From assembly GCA_024638385.1 (NCBI GenBank), contig JAHEKJ010000023.1, positions 1,572 through 37,941 of the forward strand: DNA of 36,370 nt, given 5' to 3'. The position numbers and the translations under genes are program-made. This stretch comes from Gammaproteobacteria bacterium (lineage in GTDB: Bacteria; Pseudomonadota; Gammaproteobacteria; GCA-001735895). The notes beneath the pieces were generated by a model. That model saw only the letters and a list, made by a program, of their open reading frames with translations. It made no database searches and was not told the origin of the DNA. Of this stretch, positions 14,506 to 22,146 are shown piece by piece (positions within the stretch are counted from its first letter, which is position 1; each line of letters starts with the position of its first letter).

Positions 14506-15741
14506 ATGCTTTTGAAGGACATCAAAACCTGGGTCACGGTGCCGCCGAGCGGCATCGGCGGCGCCTTCTGGGTCATCGTCAAGGTTACGACCGACGATGG
14601 CATCGACGGAATCGGCGAGTGCTACGGCATCCCGGTGTCGGGCGACATCGCTTGCCGGATGGTCGAGGATACATTCGAGCGCTATATTGCCGGCGAGGAC
14701 CCCCACCACGTCGAGACCCTGTTCCGGCGGGTTTATTCGGCCGGCTTCACGCAACGCCCCGACGTCAGCATGATGGGCGTGTTCAGCGGTATCGAGATCG
14801 CGATCTGGGACATCCTCGGCAAGGCCCATGACCAGCCGGTCTACCAGCTCCTCGGCGGCCAGTTTCACGACCGTATCCGAACCTATACCTATCTCTACCC
14901 CGAAGCGGTCGGCGCCGACGGCAACCCCGGCGACGGCGCGCCCGACGTTTATCACGACGGCGACGCCGCCGCTGCGCGCGCGCTCGACTACATCGACATG
15001 GGCTTTACCGCGGTCAAGCAGGATCCGGCCGGGCCCTACAGCTTCCAGGGCGGACGCGAACTGTCGCTGGTCGAGCTCGCGCGCTGCGAGGATAACGTGC
15101 GCAAGCTGCGCGACGCGGTCGGCGATCGCGCCGACATCCTGTTCGGTACCCACGGGCAGATGACGACGTCGTCGGCGATCCGCCTCGCGCGCCGGCTCGA
15201 ACCCTACGATCCGCTGTGGTTCGAGGAGCCGTGCCCGCCGGACCAGATGGAAGCCATCGGTCGCGTCGCCGCGGCGACGTCGATCCCGGTCGCGACCGGC
15301 GAGCGCCTGACGACGCGCGTCGAGTTTCACCAGGCGCTGAAGGCCGGGGTCTCGATCCTGCAGCCGGACGTCGGCCGCAGCGGCGGTATCTGGGAAACGA
15401 AGAAGATCGCCGCGCTGGCCGAATTGTTTAACGCGCAGATCGCGCCGCACATCTACTGCGGGCCGATCGCGCACGCGGCCGCCACGCACGTGGCGTTCAG
15501 CTGCCCGAACTTCCTGATTCTCGAGACGATTCAGACCGAGTTCCACGACGCGATCCTGCTGCAGCCACTGCCGTGGGAGGCGGGCTACATGCCGGCGCCG
15601 GGCGAACCCGGGCTCGGCATCACGCTCAACGAGACCGTCGTCGAGTCGCATCCGTACACGCCGGGCGGCCGCCTGCATCTCGAGATGTGCCAGACCGTGC
15701 TCGATTCGAACAACCGGAAAACCATTACCGAGCTCGACTGA
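14506..15741 (+). CDS. Enolase-superfamily (MR/MLE-type) sugar-acid dehydratase-like enzyme
   Basis: The 411-residue product has the mandelate-racemase N-terminal cap (MLLKDIKTWV, DGIDGIGECYG, SGIEIAIWDILGKA) and a TIM-barrel end. The family dehydrates or epimerises carboxylate sugars through an enolate held by Mg2+. Seen directly: KQDP, GTHGQMT (H216), DPLWFEEP (E240/E241), ATGERL (E266), QPDVGRSGG (D288) and APHIYCGPIAHAA (H315). In most relatives the first metal ligand is an Asp, as in DFHG; here that stretch reads FGTHG with no Asp, so the metal site may differ. Sequences with this GTHG form may be a separate subgroup. ATG at 14506 is used. The stop overlaps the next start by one base (TGATG). 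The substrate is probably a sugar acid or lactone-derived acid, by inference. Confidence 0.85.
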   Translation: MLLKDIKTWVTVPPSGIGGAFWVIVKVTTDDGIDGIGECYGIPVSGDIACRMVEDTFERYIAGEDPHHVETLFRRVYSAGFTQRPDVSMMGVFSGIEIAIWDILGKAHDQPVYQLLGGQFHDRIRTYTYLYPEAVGADGNPGDGAPDVYHDGDAAAARALDYIDMGFTAVKQDPAGPYSFQGGRELSLVELARCEDNVRKLRDAVGDRADILFGTHGQMTTSSAIRLARRLEPYDPLWFEEPCPPDQMEAIGRVAAATSIPVATGERLTTRVEFHQALKAGVSILQPDVGRSGGIWETKKIAALAELFNAQIAPHIYCGPIAHAAATHVAFSCPNFLILETIQTEFHDAILLQPLPWEAGYMPAPGEPGLGITLNETVVESHPYTPGGRLHLEMCQTVLDSNNRKTITELD

Positions 15742-16907
15742 TGCCCGACCGTCCGCAAACCCTGAACCTCGCCAACTGGCGCCAGCCGCCGCACGGACGC
15801 TGGGCCTTCCATCACGTGCGCGAAATCGTACCGAGCGAGCGGATCGCGTGCGGTGACGCGACGAGCCCACTGTCGCGCGCGCCGACCGACGCGCTCGCGC
15901 GGCTCGGCATGCCGGGCCCCGGCGGCGGTGAAATTTCGCTCGCCGAATGGCTCGGGATCTCGAACACCGACGCCTTGCTGGTGGCGCAGCGCGGCCGGCT
16001 GGTGCACGAATGGTACGTCGAGCCGGCGATCGAGGCGCACCCGCACATCGTGTTTTCGGTCAGCAAGTCGATCACCGGCACGCTCGCCGGCGTGCTGGTG
16101 GAGCAGGGCCTGATCGACCCGGCGCGCCCGGTCGTCGACTATATTCCCGAGCTCGCCGACTCGGGATACCGCGACGCGCGCGTGCAGCACGTGCTCGACA
16201 TGGCCGTGCGCATCGAGTTTGTCGAGGATTACACCGCGACCCGCGGGCCGTTCGTCGATTACCGCACCGCGACCGCGTGGCATCCGTGCCCGGTCGACGC
16301 GATCGATCGCGGCCTGCACGAGTTCCTGGGCTCGCTGGCGCGCGCCGACGGCGAGCACGGCGAGGTCTGGCAGTACAAGTCACCGAACTCGGACCTGCTC
16401 GGCTGGTTGCTCGAGCGCGCCAGCGGCGAACGCGCGGCGGATTTGCTGGCACGTCACGTGTGGCAACCGATGGGCGCCGAAGCCGATGCTTATATCACGG
16501 TCGACCGCAAGGGCGCGCCTCGCACCGCCGGCGGCCTCTGCGTCGTGCCGCGCGACCTGCTGCGCTTCGGCGAACTGGTGCGCAACCGCGGCGCGGTCGA
16601 CGGGCGCCAGGTCATCCCGGCAAGCTGGATCGACGATTGCCGCAACGGCGGCAGCCACGACGCCTGGCGGCGCGGCGAGTCGGCCAAGGATTTTACGCGC
16701 GGCAGCTATCGCAACAAGTGGTACAACAGCGGCGACGAGCACGGCACGATGCTCGCGATCGGGATTCACAGCCAGTATATTTTCATCGACCCGGTCGCCG
16801 AGGTCACGGTCGTCAAGCTGTCGGCGCAGGACGAACCGCTGCGTACCGACCTCGATTCGGTCAACCTGCGGGGTTTCGCCAACATCGCCGCCGCAATCGG
16901 GGGATAG
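15741..16907 (+). CDS. Serine hydrolase of the beta-lactamase/esterase (class C-like) family
   Basis: The 388-residue product has the SxxK motif in FSVSKSITG (S106, K109) and a YKSPNSD motif (Y212) at the spacing expected for the second catalytic motif. The third, K/HxG-type motif is not certain; HGTML near residue 335 is a candidate. Flanking text such as LVEQGLIDPARPVVDYIPEL and HVLDMAVRIEF is typical of the family. These proteins include penicillin-binding-like hydrolases and esterases such as EstB and the lactonase/aminohydrolase branch. No signal peptide is seen, so this one is probably cytoplasmic and not a resistance lactamase. Its start overlaps the enolase-like gene by one base, suggesting it opens an ester, lactone or amide to feed that enzyme, or acts on its product. 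Confidence 0.82.
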   Translation: MPDRPQTLNLANWRQPPHGRWAFHHVREIVPSERIACGDATSPLSRAPTDALARLGMPGPGGGEISLAEWLGISNTDALLVAQRGRLVHEWYVEPAIEAHPHIVFSVSKSITGTLAGVLVEQGLIDPARPVVDYIPELADSGYRDARVQHVLDMAVRIEFVEDYTATRGPFVDYRTATAWHPCPVDAIDRGLHEFLGSLARADGEHGEVWQYKSPNSDLLGWLLERASGERAADLLARHVWQPMGAEADAYITVDRKGAPRTAGGLCVVPRDLLRFGELVRNRGAVDGRQVIPASWIDDCRNGGSHDAWRRGESAKDFTRGSYRNKWYNSGDEHGTMLAIGIHSQYIFIDPVAEVTVVKLSAQDEPLRTDLDSVNLRGFANIAAAIGG

Positions 16908-16908
16908 A

Positions 16909-17823
16909 TTGCCGGCCGATCGCAGCGACCTGCTGCCGAGTCTCGGCATCGCCTGCGGCGCCTCGCTCTGGGGCCTGTTCTGGATTCCGATTCGCGGCAT
17001 CGAGGCCGCCGGGATTTCCGCCTTCTGGGCATCGACGGTGGTGTTCGCCGCCGGTACGCTGATCCTGCTGCCGATCGCGCTGCCGCGCCTGCTCCGATCG
17101 GCCGCGCACGCGCGGCAAATTCTGTTGCCGGCGATGCTCGCCGGCCTCGCGTTCGCGCTCTGGACCGTCAGCCTGAACCTGACCGAAGTCGTGCGCGCGA
17201 TGCTGCTGTTTTATATCACCCCGCTGTGGAGCACGCTGCTCGGCATCGTCGTGCTCCGGGAACGGATCACGCTCAATCGAATCGTCGCCCTGCTGCTCGC
17301 GTTCAGCGGGCTTTACGTCGTGCTCGCCGTCGACGGCGGCTGGCCGCTGCCGCGCAGCACCGGCGACTGGTTCGCGCTGTTGTCGGGCGTCTGCTGGTCG
17401 ATCGCGTCGGTCAAGCTGTTCCAGGACGGCGCGCGCCTGATCGTCGACAAGGTCGCCCTGTTCCTGGCTTGTTCGCTGCTGACCTCGCTGTTGTTGACGC
17501 TGTGGCAGCACGGCGACCTCGCTGGCTTGCCCGGCATCGCCGAGCTGCGCGCGGCCTGGTACTGGATCCTGCCGGTCGGGGTACTGATTCTGCCGGTGAC
17601 CTTCCTGACCATCTGGCCGGCGACGCTGCTGAGCCCGGCGCGCGTCGGCGTGTTGCTGATGATGGAGCTGATCGTCGGCGTTTCGACCGCGGCCTGGCTA
17701 CTCGACGAACCCTTCGGCGCCCGCGAGATCGCGGGTGCCTTGCTGATCCTCGCCGCCGGCGTCGTCGAGGTCATGCGTGAACAGCGCTTCGGCGCCGCGG
17801 CCCGCGGTCAATCGGTTCGATGA
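16909..17823 (+). CDS. EamA/DMT-family transporter
   Basis: The 304-residue product is nearly all membrane, with about ten hydrophobic helices in two EamA halves (for example LGIACGASLWGLFWIPIRG and LLLAFSGLYVVLAVDG, then ALLSGVCWSIASVKLF and GVLLMMELIVGVSTAAWLL). The second half ends with the family-style EPFGAREIAGALLILAAGV. Such proteins move small metabolites, often as exporters. The start is set at TTG 16909, with a G-rich stretch seven bases upstream, directly after the hydrolase stop (16905-16907); no ATG fits. It closes the enolase-hydrolase cassette and may carry that pathway's substrate or product. The direction of transport cannot be read from sequence. Confidence 0.85.
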   Translation: MPADRSDLLPSLGIACGASLWGLFWIPIRGIEAAGISAFWASTVVFAAGTLILLPIALPRLLRSAAHARQILLPAMLAGLAFALWTVSLNLTEVVRAMLLFYITPLWSTLLGIVVLRERITLNRIVALLLAFSGLYVVLAVDGGWPLPRSTGDWFALLSGVCWSIASVKLFQDGARLIVDKVALFLACSLLTSLLLTLWQHGDLAGLPGIAELRAAWYWILPVGVLILPVTFLTIWPATLLSPARVGVLLMMELIVGVSTAAWLLDEPFGAREIAGALLILAAGVVEVMREQRFGAAARGQSVR

Positions 17824-17863
17824 TTCGATTGAATCCCTGGCCGATGGTATAGTCCAAGCTGAT

Positions 17864-18562
17864 ATGTCGCCAGCAACCGCCAATCGAATCCGCTTTTGTG
17901 TTGTCCTGTCGATCCTGCTCGGGATGATGGGGACTCAGTCGGCGCATGCCGGTTGCAACGACAAGCGCGCGCCCGGCGTCGACTGGTCGGGTTGCAAGAA
18001 GACCGGCAAGATGATGGGGGGTTCGAATTTCGCCGGCGGCAGGTTCGACGAAGCCAACCTGTACGAATCGTTGCTCGACGGCGTCGATTTCAGCCGCGCG
18101 AGCCTGGTCAAGACCGACCTGTCGCGAGTTAGCGCGACGCGCAGCCACTTCGATAACAGCGACCTCTCCAAGGCGGTCGGCTACCGCGCCAATTTCGACG
18201 GCGCAACGGTGTTCAGTTCGCGCCTGCTGAAGTCCGAGTTTTCGCGCGCGACCTTTGTCGGCGCACGCGTCGTCGACGTCGACTGGTCGCGCTCGGAACT
18301 CGGCCGCGTCGATTTCCGCAATGCCCGCCTGCAAAACGTCAATTTCATGTACAGCAACCTGTCGCGCGCGATCTTCGCCGGCGCGAGCCTCGACAACATC
18401 GTATTTTTCGGCACCTATACCTACCTGACGCATTTCGAGGACACGGACCTCGGCGCAGTCAGGAAGTTATCGCAGAAACAGCTCGACATCGCCTGCGGCA
18501 ACGACAATACGCGTTTGCCGCCGGGCCTCACCCGGCCCGACAGCTGGCCCTGCGAGGAATGA
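17864..18562 (+). CDS. Exported pentapeptide-repeat protein
   Basis: The 232-residue product starts with a signal peptide (NRIRFCVVLSILLGMMGTQSAHA|GC). Runs of A(N/D)LXX-type repeats follow, such as GSNFAGGRFDEANLYESLLDGVDFSRASL and SELGRVDFRNARLQNVNF, over residues about 60-195; these fold as a right-handed square beta-helix. A C-terminal part with two cysteines (IACGNDN and WPCEE) and DTRLPPGL-like text is the end usually seen in periplasmic members. ATG at 17864 opens the signal peptide; the frame continues upstream only into the transporter gene. Known pentapeptide proteins include gyrase-protecting Qnr proteins, but those are cytoplasmic, so that role is unlikely here. Function unknown. 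Confidence 0.82.
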   Translation: MSPATANRIRFCVVLSILLGMMGTQSAHAGCNDKRAPGVDWSGCKKTGKMMGGSNFAGGRFDEANLYESLLDGVDFSRASLVKTDLSRVSATRSHFDNSDLSKAVGYRANFDGATVFSSRLLKSEFSRATFVGARVVDVDWSRSELGRVDFRNARLQNVNFMYSNLSRAIFAGASLDNIVFFGTYTYLTHFEDTDLGAVRKLSQKQLDIACGNDNTRLPPGLTRPDSWPCEE

Positions 18563-18569
18563 CCCGGGC

Positions 18570-18586
18570 GCCGGCCTCAGGCCGGC
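18570..18586. terminator. Hairpin between convergent pentapeptide and GNAT genes
   Basis: GCCGGCC-tca-GGCCGGC forms a seven-base stem that contains the GNAT stop codon. It lies eight bases after the pentapeptide gene stop and has no U tract. It could act as a weak bidirectional terminator. Confidence 0.4.
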
Positions 18587-19176
18587 CGTGTCGGGCGAGT
18601 CAGTAACAGAATTTCGCCTGCCGGCGTCGTCGGTGATGCGGCGATCGGCCTGCTTTCGACAGGCTCGAAGCCGAGTCGCCGGTAGAAACGCAGCGCGCCC
18701 GAATTGTGGCCGAAGACCAGCAGGCTGATCAGTGACGCGCCGGCGGCGCGCGCGAAATCGTCGACGCGTGCCATCAGGCCGGAGCCGACGCCCAGGCCGC
18801 GGAATTGCGGATAGGTCGCGAGCATGTCGACGAAAAAACTCTCCGCGACGATTTGCTCGAGTTCGACCATCGGCTGGATGTAAGGCGGAAAATCATCAGC
18901 TCGCTCGGGATTGTCGGCGGCCGCCGGCAGCCGAAAGCCGAGCAGCATTGCGGCCACCCTGGCGTCTTTGCACGCGATCCACGCATTACGGTACGTAAAG
19001 CTGTCAAGCTTCGATGCCGCGTGGCGGGCGCCGGCCTGTGCGAGCGTTTCGCCGGGTCGTCGCGAAGCTTTCCAGAAATAACCCATGATGCCTTCGCTGG
19101 CGAGCTGCGCGAGCTCGGCGATCGCGAGGCAGTCGTCGGGTCCGGCCCGGCGAATGACGATGTCGTCCGCGTTCAC
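18577..19176 (-). CDS. GNAT-family N-acetyltransferase
   Basis: The 199-residue product has the GNAT fold: VIRRAGPDDCLAIAELAQLA at the N terminus, then MLATYPQFRGLGVGSGLM, which carries the acetyl-CoA pyrophosphate loop (Q/RxxGxG/A, residues about 140-150), and GASLISLLVFGHNSGALRFYRRLGFEP at the C terminus. It transfers an acetyl group from acetyl-CoA to an amine. The start is GTG at 19176, which overlaps the stop of the FAD oxidoreductase (GTGA, 19173-19176). An upstream reading frame exists but is antisense to that gene. As last gene of the PhyH-DAO-GNAT run it may acetylate the amine released or used there. The substrate is not predictable. Confidence 0.85.
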   Translation of the reverse strand: MNADDIVIRRAGPDDCLAIAELAQLASEGIMGYFWKASRRPGETLAQAGARHAASKLDSFTYRNAWIACKDARVAAMLLGFRLPAAADNPERADDFPPYIQPMVELEQIVAESFFVDMLATYPQFRGLGVGSGLMARVDDFARAAGASLISLLVFGHNSGALRFYRRLGFEPVESRPIAASPTTPAGEILLLTRPTRPA

Positions 19177-20582
19177 AGCGTGATAGGGAATCCCATCTTC
19201 TGCACCAGCGCGATCCACGGCTTGCGCCAGCCGCCCTTTTCGTCGAGCGTATCGAGCGCGTACATCGTGATCGTCGCGCCGAGCCAGCGGAACGGCTCGG
19301 GTGGGATATAGTTCGGCAGCGTGCGCGCGAAATCCATGCGCGTCTCGGGAGTGTCGAGCCGGTCGAGCAGCGCGAGCCCGACGCGCGCGCCGAAGCGCGA
19401 TGCGGTCACGCCGAAACCCGAGTAACCGCCGGCGAAGACCATGTCGCCGCCATGGTAGTGCTGGTAGTGCACCGCCATGCGCGTGGTCAGGCCGATCGGC
19501 CCGCTCCAGGCGTGCGAGAATCGAATCTCGTCGGCGAGCTGGGGGAAGGTGCAGTAGAAGGACTGCACCAGGCGAAGATAGGGTTGCGGCGTCCGGTCGA
19601 GCGCCGGGTCGGTGTCGTCGCCGAAGAAGTAACCGAGCCGACCGCCGAACAGGATTCGATTATCCGGCGTCAGGCGCATGTAATTGAGCTGCGTGCGGGT
19701 GTCGTAGATTCCCTGCCGGTGGCGCCAGCCGACCGCGTCCATTTGCGCCGCGCCGAGCGGCTCGGTAACGACGATGCGGTCGCGGATCGCGGCGACCCGC
19801 CGGCGTATATGGCGGTGTCCCGCGGCATAGGCGTTGGTCGCGAGCAAGACCTTGCGCGCGGTGATGCGCGCGCGCGGCGTATCGACGACGATTCCCGCGC
19901 CGGTCTTGCGATTGCCGAGGTGCGGCGTGTTCTCGTAAACCCGCACGCCGAGTTCGAGCGCGACGCGCCGGAGTTCGCGCACGAGCTTGCCGGGATGACT
20001 CGTGCCGCTGCGCTGGCGTGACCAGACGCCGCCGTGAAAAATTGGCGAACGGATCTCGGCCTGCACGCCGGCGCGGTCGAGGCGCACGGCGTCGTGGCCG
20101 TACTTGAGATATAGCGCGTAATCTTCGTCGACCTCCGCGAGCCCGGCGTCGCCGATCGAAACCTTCATTTCGCCGCCCCATTCGTCGTCGCAGTCCATGC
20201 CGTAGCGCTCGAGCGTGGCGCGAAACCCGTCCATGTTTTCGCGCCCGAGGCGCTCGAGCTCGGCGACGTCGGCGGGGAAGATGCGCTCGGTATTGTCGAT
20301 GCCGTGCATGACCGAGGTCGACATGATCGCCGCCGGGCGTCCGCTGGCGCCGTTGGCGACGCTCTTCGACTCGATCAGCACGACGTCGCGCGCCGGGTCC
20401 TGTTCCTTCGCCTGGATCGCGCCCCACAGGCCGCAGAAGCCGCCGCCGACGACCAGCAGGTCGCAGACGGTATCCCGTTCGAGTGCGGCCTCGTCGGCGA
20501 CCGGTTCGAGGCTGTCGAGCCAGAAGGTCGTAAAGCGGGTATCGGCCAGCGCGCGGCGCAGTCGCTGTTGGTCGTCGCTCAT
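19173..20582 (-). CDS. DAO-type FAD-dependent oxidoreductase (OrdL/PuuB-like)
   Basis: The 469-residue product has the FAD-binding start CDLLVVGGGFCGLWGAIQA (GxGxxG, residues about 40-60), the ESKSVANGASGRPAA stretch that contacts FAD, and a C-terminal FAD motif in MVFAGGYSGFGVTASRFGA. Family members oxidise C-N bonds of secondary amines, such as gamma-glutamylputrescine (PuuB) or N-methyl amino acids. The first 35 residues (FTTFWLDSLEP...) are typical of the OrdL-like branch. ATG at 20582 is used. It lies between a PhyH-type dioxygenase gene (33-base gap) and a GNAT gene (4-base overlap). The enzyme class is solid; which amine it oxidises is open. Gamma-glutamylputrescine is a candidate because GS-like and gab genes are also in the window. 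Confidence 0.87.
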   Translation of the reverse strand: MSDDQQRLRRALADTRFTTFWLDSLEPVADEAALERDTVCDLLVVGGGFCGLWGAIQAKEQDPARDVVLIESKSVANGASGRPAAIMSTSVMHGIDNTERIFPADVAELERLGRENMDGFRATLERYGMDCDDEWGGEMKVSIGDAGLAEVDEDYALYLKYGHDAVRLDRAGVQAEIRSPIFHGGVWSRQRSGTSHPGKLVRELRRVALELGVRVYENTPHLGNRKTGAGIVVDTPRARITARKVLLATNAYAAGHRHIRRRVAAIRDRIVVTEPLGAAQMDAVGWRHRQGIYDTRTQLNYMRLTPDNRILFGGRLGYFFGDDTDPALDRTPQPYLRLVQSFYCTFPQLADEIRFSHAWSGPIGLTTRMAVHYQHYHGGDMVFAGGYSGFGVTASRFGARVGLALLDRLDTPETRMDFARTLPNYIPPEPFRWLGATITMYALDTLDEKGGWRKPWIALVQKMGFPITL

Positions 20583-20615
20583 GAGATCGCGATCCGGGTC
20601 ATCGTGACACTGGCG

Positions 20616-21512
20616 TCAGTCATCCCGCGAGCAGGATTCGGGCGCCGACAGGAAAGCCTCGATCCCGGCGGTGCGGTAACCGTCCTCGCGCCACAGAATC
20701 GGAAAGTAGTTTTCGTCGAGCCGGTTGTCGCCGAGGCGCCGGTAACGGCCGTAGATCGGCCCGATGCCCTGGTGAAGCCGCGCCGGCACGTACTCGACGT
20801 CGCTGCGCATCGCGTGCAGCACCAGCGAGCGCCGCGGCCGGTCGCTGCGATTTTCGCCCGAGCCGTGCCAGGTCCAGCCATGGTGGAACGAACCTCCGCC
20901 GGCCGGCACTTCGACGTAGACGATTTCCGGCTCGACGCCCTCGCGCGCGGCCGCGTCGAGCATCGGTCGGCGGTAATCCTCGGGGGCGTGGAACTCGCCC
21001 TCGGGCTCGCCCGGTTGCCAGCGGTGGGAGCCGCGCACGAGCTCCATCGTGCCGCCGTCGGCGCGGGTATCGTCGAGCGCGATCCAGCAGGTCAGCAGAT
21101 CCGATGGGGTAAACCAAGAGAGGTACGCGCTGTCCTGGTGGAAGCCGAGCGATCGGGTCGCCGGCGGTTTCCACAACACGTTGTCGATCATGATGCGCAC
21201 GCCGGGCCAGCCGGCCAGGCGGCCGATCGCGCGGCCGATGCCGGCATCGAGCACGACCCGGGCGACTTCGCGGTTGGCTTTCCAGCCGTTGCAGATCTGG
21301 CGCGTGCGCTGCGGGTCGCCATCGGCGACCTGCCAGTTGACTTCGTCGGGGCGCACGCCGGTCTCGAATTTGCCGGCGAACAAATCCTCGAACGCCGCGT
21401 GCAGGCGCGGCAGTCTCGCGGAGTCGATCAGCCGCTCGACGAACAAAAAACCGTCGCGGGCGAAGCGGGCGCGTTCGCCGTCGCCGATCTCGATCGAAGT
21501 CGCGTCAGTCAT
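20616..21512 (-). CDS. Phytanoyl-CoA dioxygenase-family Fe(II)/2-oxoglutarate enzyme
   Basis: The 298-residue product has the HxD motif in LGFHQDSAYLSW (H125, D127) and the distal HGSGEN (H216), with the following RSDRPRR supplying the Arg that binds 2-oxoglutarate. These are the Fe ligands and co-substrate anchor of the family, so it should be active. Family members hydroxylate a range of small molecules, including acyl-CoAs, ectoine and phosphonates, in the cytoplasm. ATG at 21512 is used; 82 bases separate it from the convergent-side small gene. It is the first gene of a minus-strand run with a FAD amine oxidase and an acetyltransferase, which suggests stepwise oxidation of a nitrogen-containing compound rather than phytanic acid. 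Confidence 0.88.
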   Translation of the reverse strand: MTDATSIEIGDGERARFARDGFLFVERLIDSARLPRLHAAFEDLFAGKFETGVRPDEVNWQVADGDPQRTRQICNGWKANREVARVVLDAGIGRAIGRLAGWPGVRIMIDNVLWKPPATRSLGFHQDSAYLSWFTPSDLLTCWIALDDTRADGGTMELVRGSHRWQPGEPEGEFHAPEDYRRPMLDAAAREGVEPEIVYVEVPAGGGSFHHGWTWHGSGENRSDRPRRSLVLHAMRSDVEYVPARLHQGIGPIYGRYRRLGDNRLDENYFPILWREDGYRTAGIEAFLSAPESCSRDD

Positions 21513-21594
21513 GCGGCCAGTTTAAACACTCGCCGGCCCGGCTGCCAATGCGGCCAATTCGCGTCGACGGGGGAAGGAGACGGAACCCTACGGG

Positions 21595-21930
21595 CTAGCT
21601 CGGCCAGTCCTCGCCGTCGGTGTAGCGCGTGCCGCGGTGACCCTTCTTCGGCAGCGGCGACTCGAGCCGCTCGCCGGGAGCCTCGACGATGATCAGGATC
21701 CGCGGCTTGCCCGAGTTCGGGTTGGTCGCGCCGGTGACGAAGCGCTTGATCTTGAGCCGGCCGTGCAGCTGGTCGTTGAAGATCGTGTAGACGTAGTCAC
21801 CGACCGCAAGCCGTTTCGGCTCGACGCCCGCCATGTGAAATTCGTATTCATCGCGGCTGCCGTCGTAGAGCGACTCGAGGGTTTCGACCCCGGCCTGGGC
21901 CGGAATCGTTTTGGTGATACCGAAACTCAT
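21595..21930 (-). CDS. Small conserved-looking protein of unknown function, next to Fur site
   Basis: The 111-residue product (from MSFGITKTIPAQAG) is not one I recognise. It is soluble and rich in charged residues, with a central beta-rich stretch (GDYVYTIFNDQLHGRLKIKRFVTG) and a C-terminal basic tail. ATG at 21930 was chosen because GGGAA lies at the right distance; an ATG ten codons upstream (21960) has no such site. It lies 216 bases from the divergent iron-binding SBP gene, and the shared gap holds the Fur-like palindrome, so iron control of this gene is possible. No domain is assigned. Confidence 0.55.
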   Translation of the reverse strand: MSFGITKTIPAQAGVETLESLYDGSRDEYEFHMAGVEPKRLAVGDYVYTIFNDQLHGRLKIKRFVTGATNPNSGKPRILIIVEAPGERLESPLPKKGHRGTRYTDGEDWPS

Positions 21931-22066
21931 GGCGATTTCCCGAAGCTGCGAGAGCGGCATGATAGGCGGCTTCGGCGCGGCGGGCAACGGTCCAGCCGCC
22001 GTCGAATCGCCGCGTCGGCGGCCGTGGCGTGACGCTCGAATTGATTTCAATCATATTAATCTAAAC

Positions 22067-22085
22067 AAGAATGATTATCATTTGT
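22067..22085. promoter_or_regulatory. Candidate Fur box
   Basis: AATGATTATCATT (22070-22082) is a perfect 6-1-6 palindrome that matches the centre of the E. coli Fur consensus; the whole 19-base window matches at 13 positions. It sits in a strongly AT-rich gap between divergent genes, 65 bases before the iron SBP start. Location, symmetry and target gene all agree with iron repression by Fur. Confidence 0.72.
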
Positions 22086-22146
22086 ATTCTCATTTGATTT
22101 TTGCTAATTTTACCGTCCTTGCAAACGAATTTCGGAGTTATCGACG

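Noticed and set aside
15741-16907. Antibiotic-resistance beta-lactamase
   Set aside because: No signal peptide and tight coupling to a catabolic enolase-like gene; SxxK proteins of this kind are mostly esterases or amidases.
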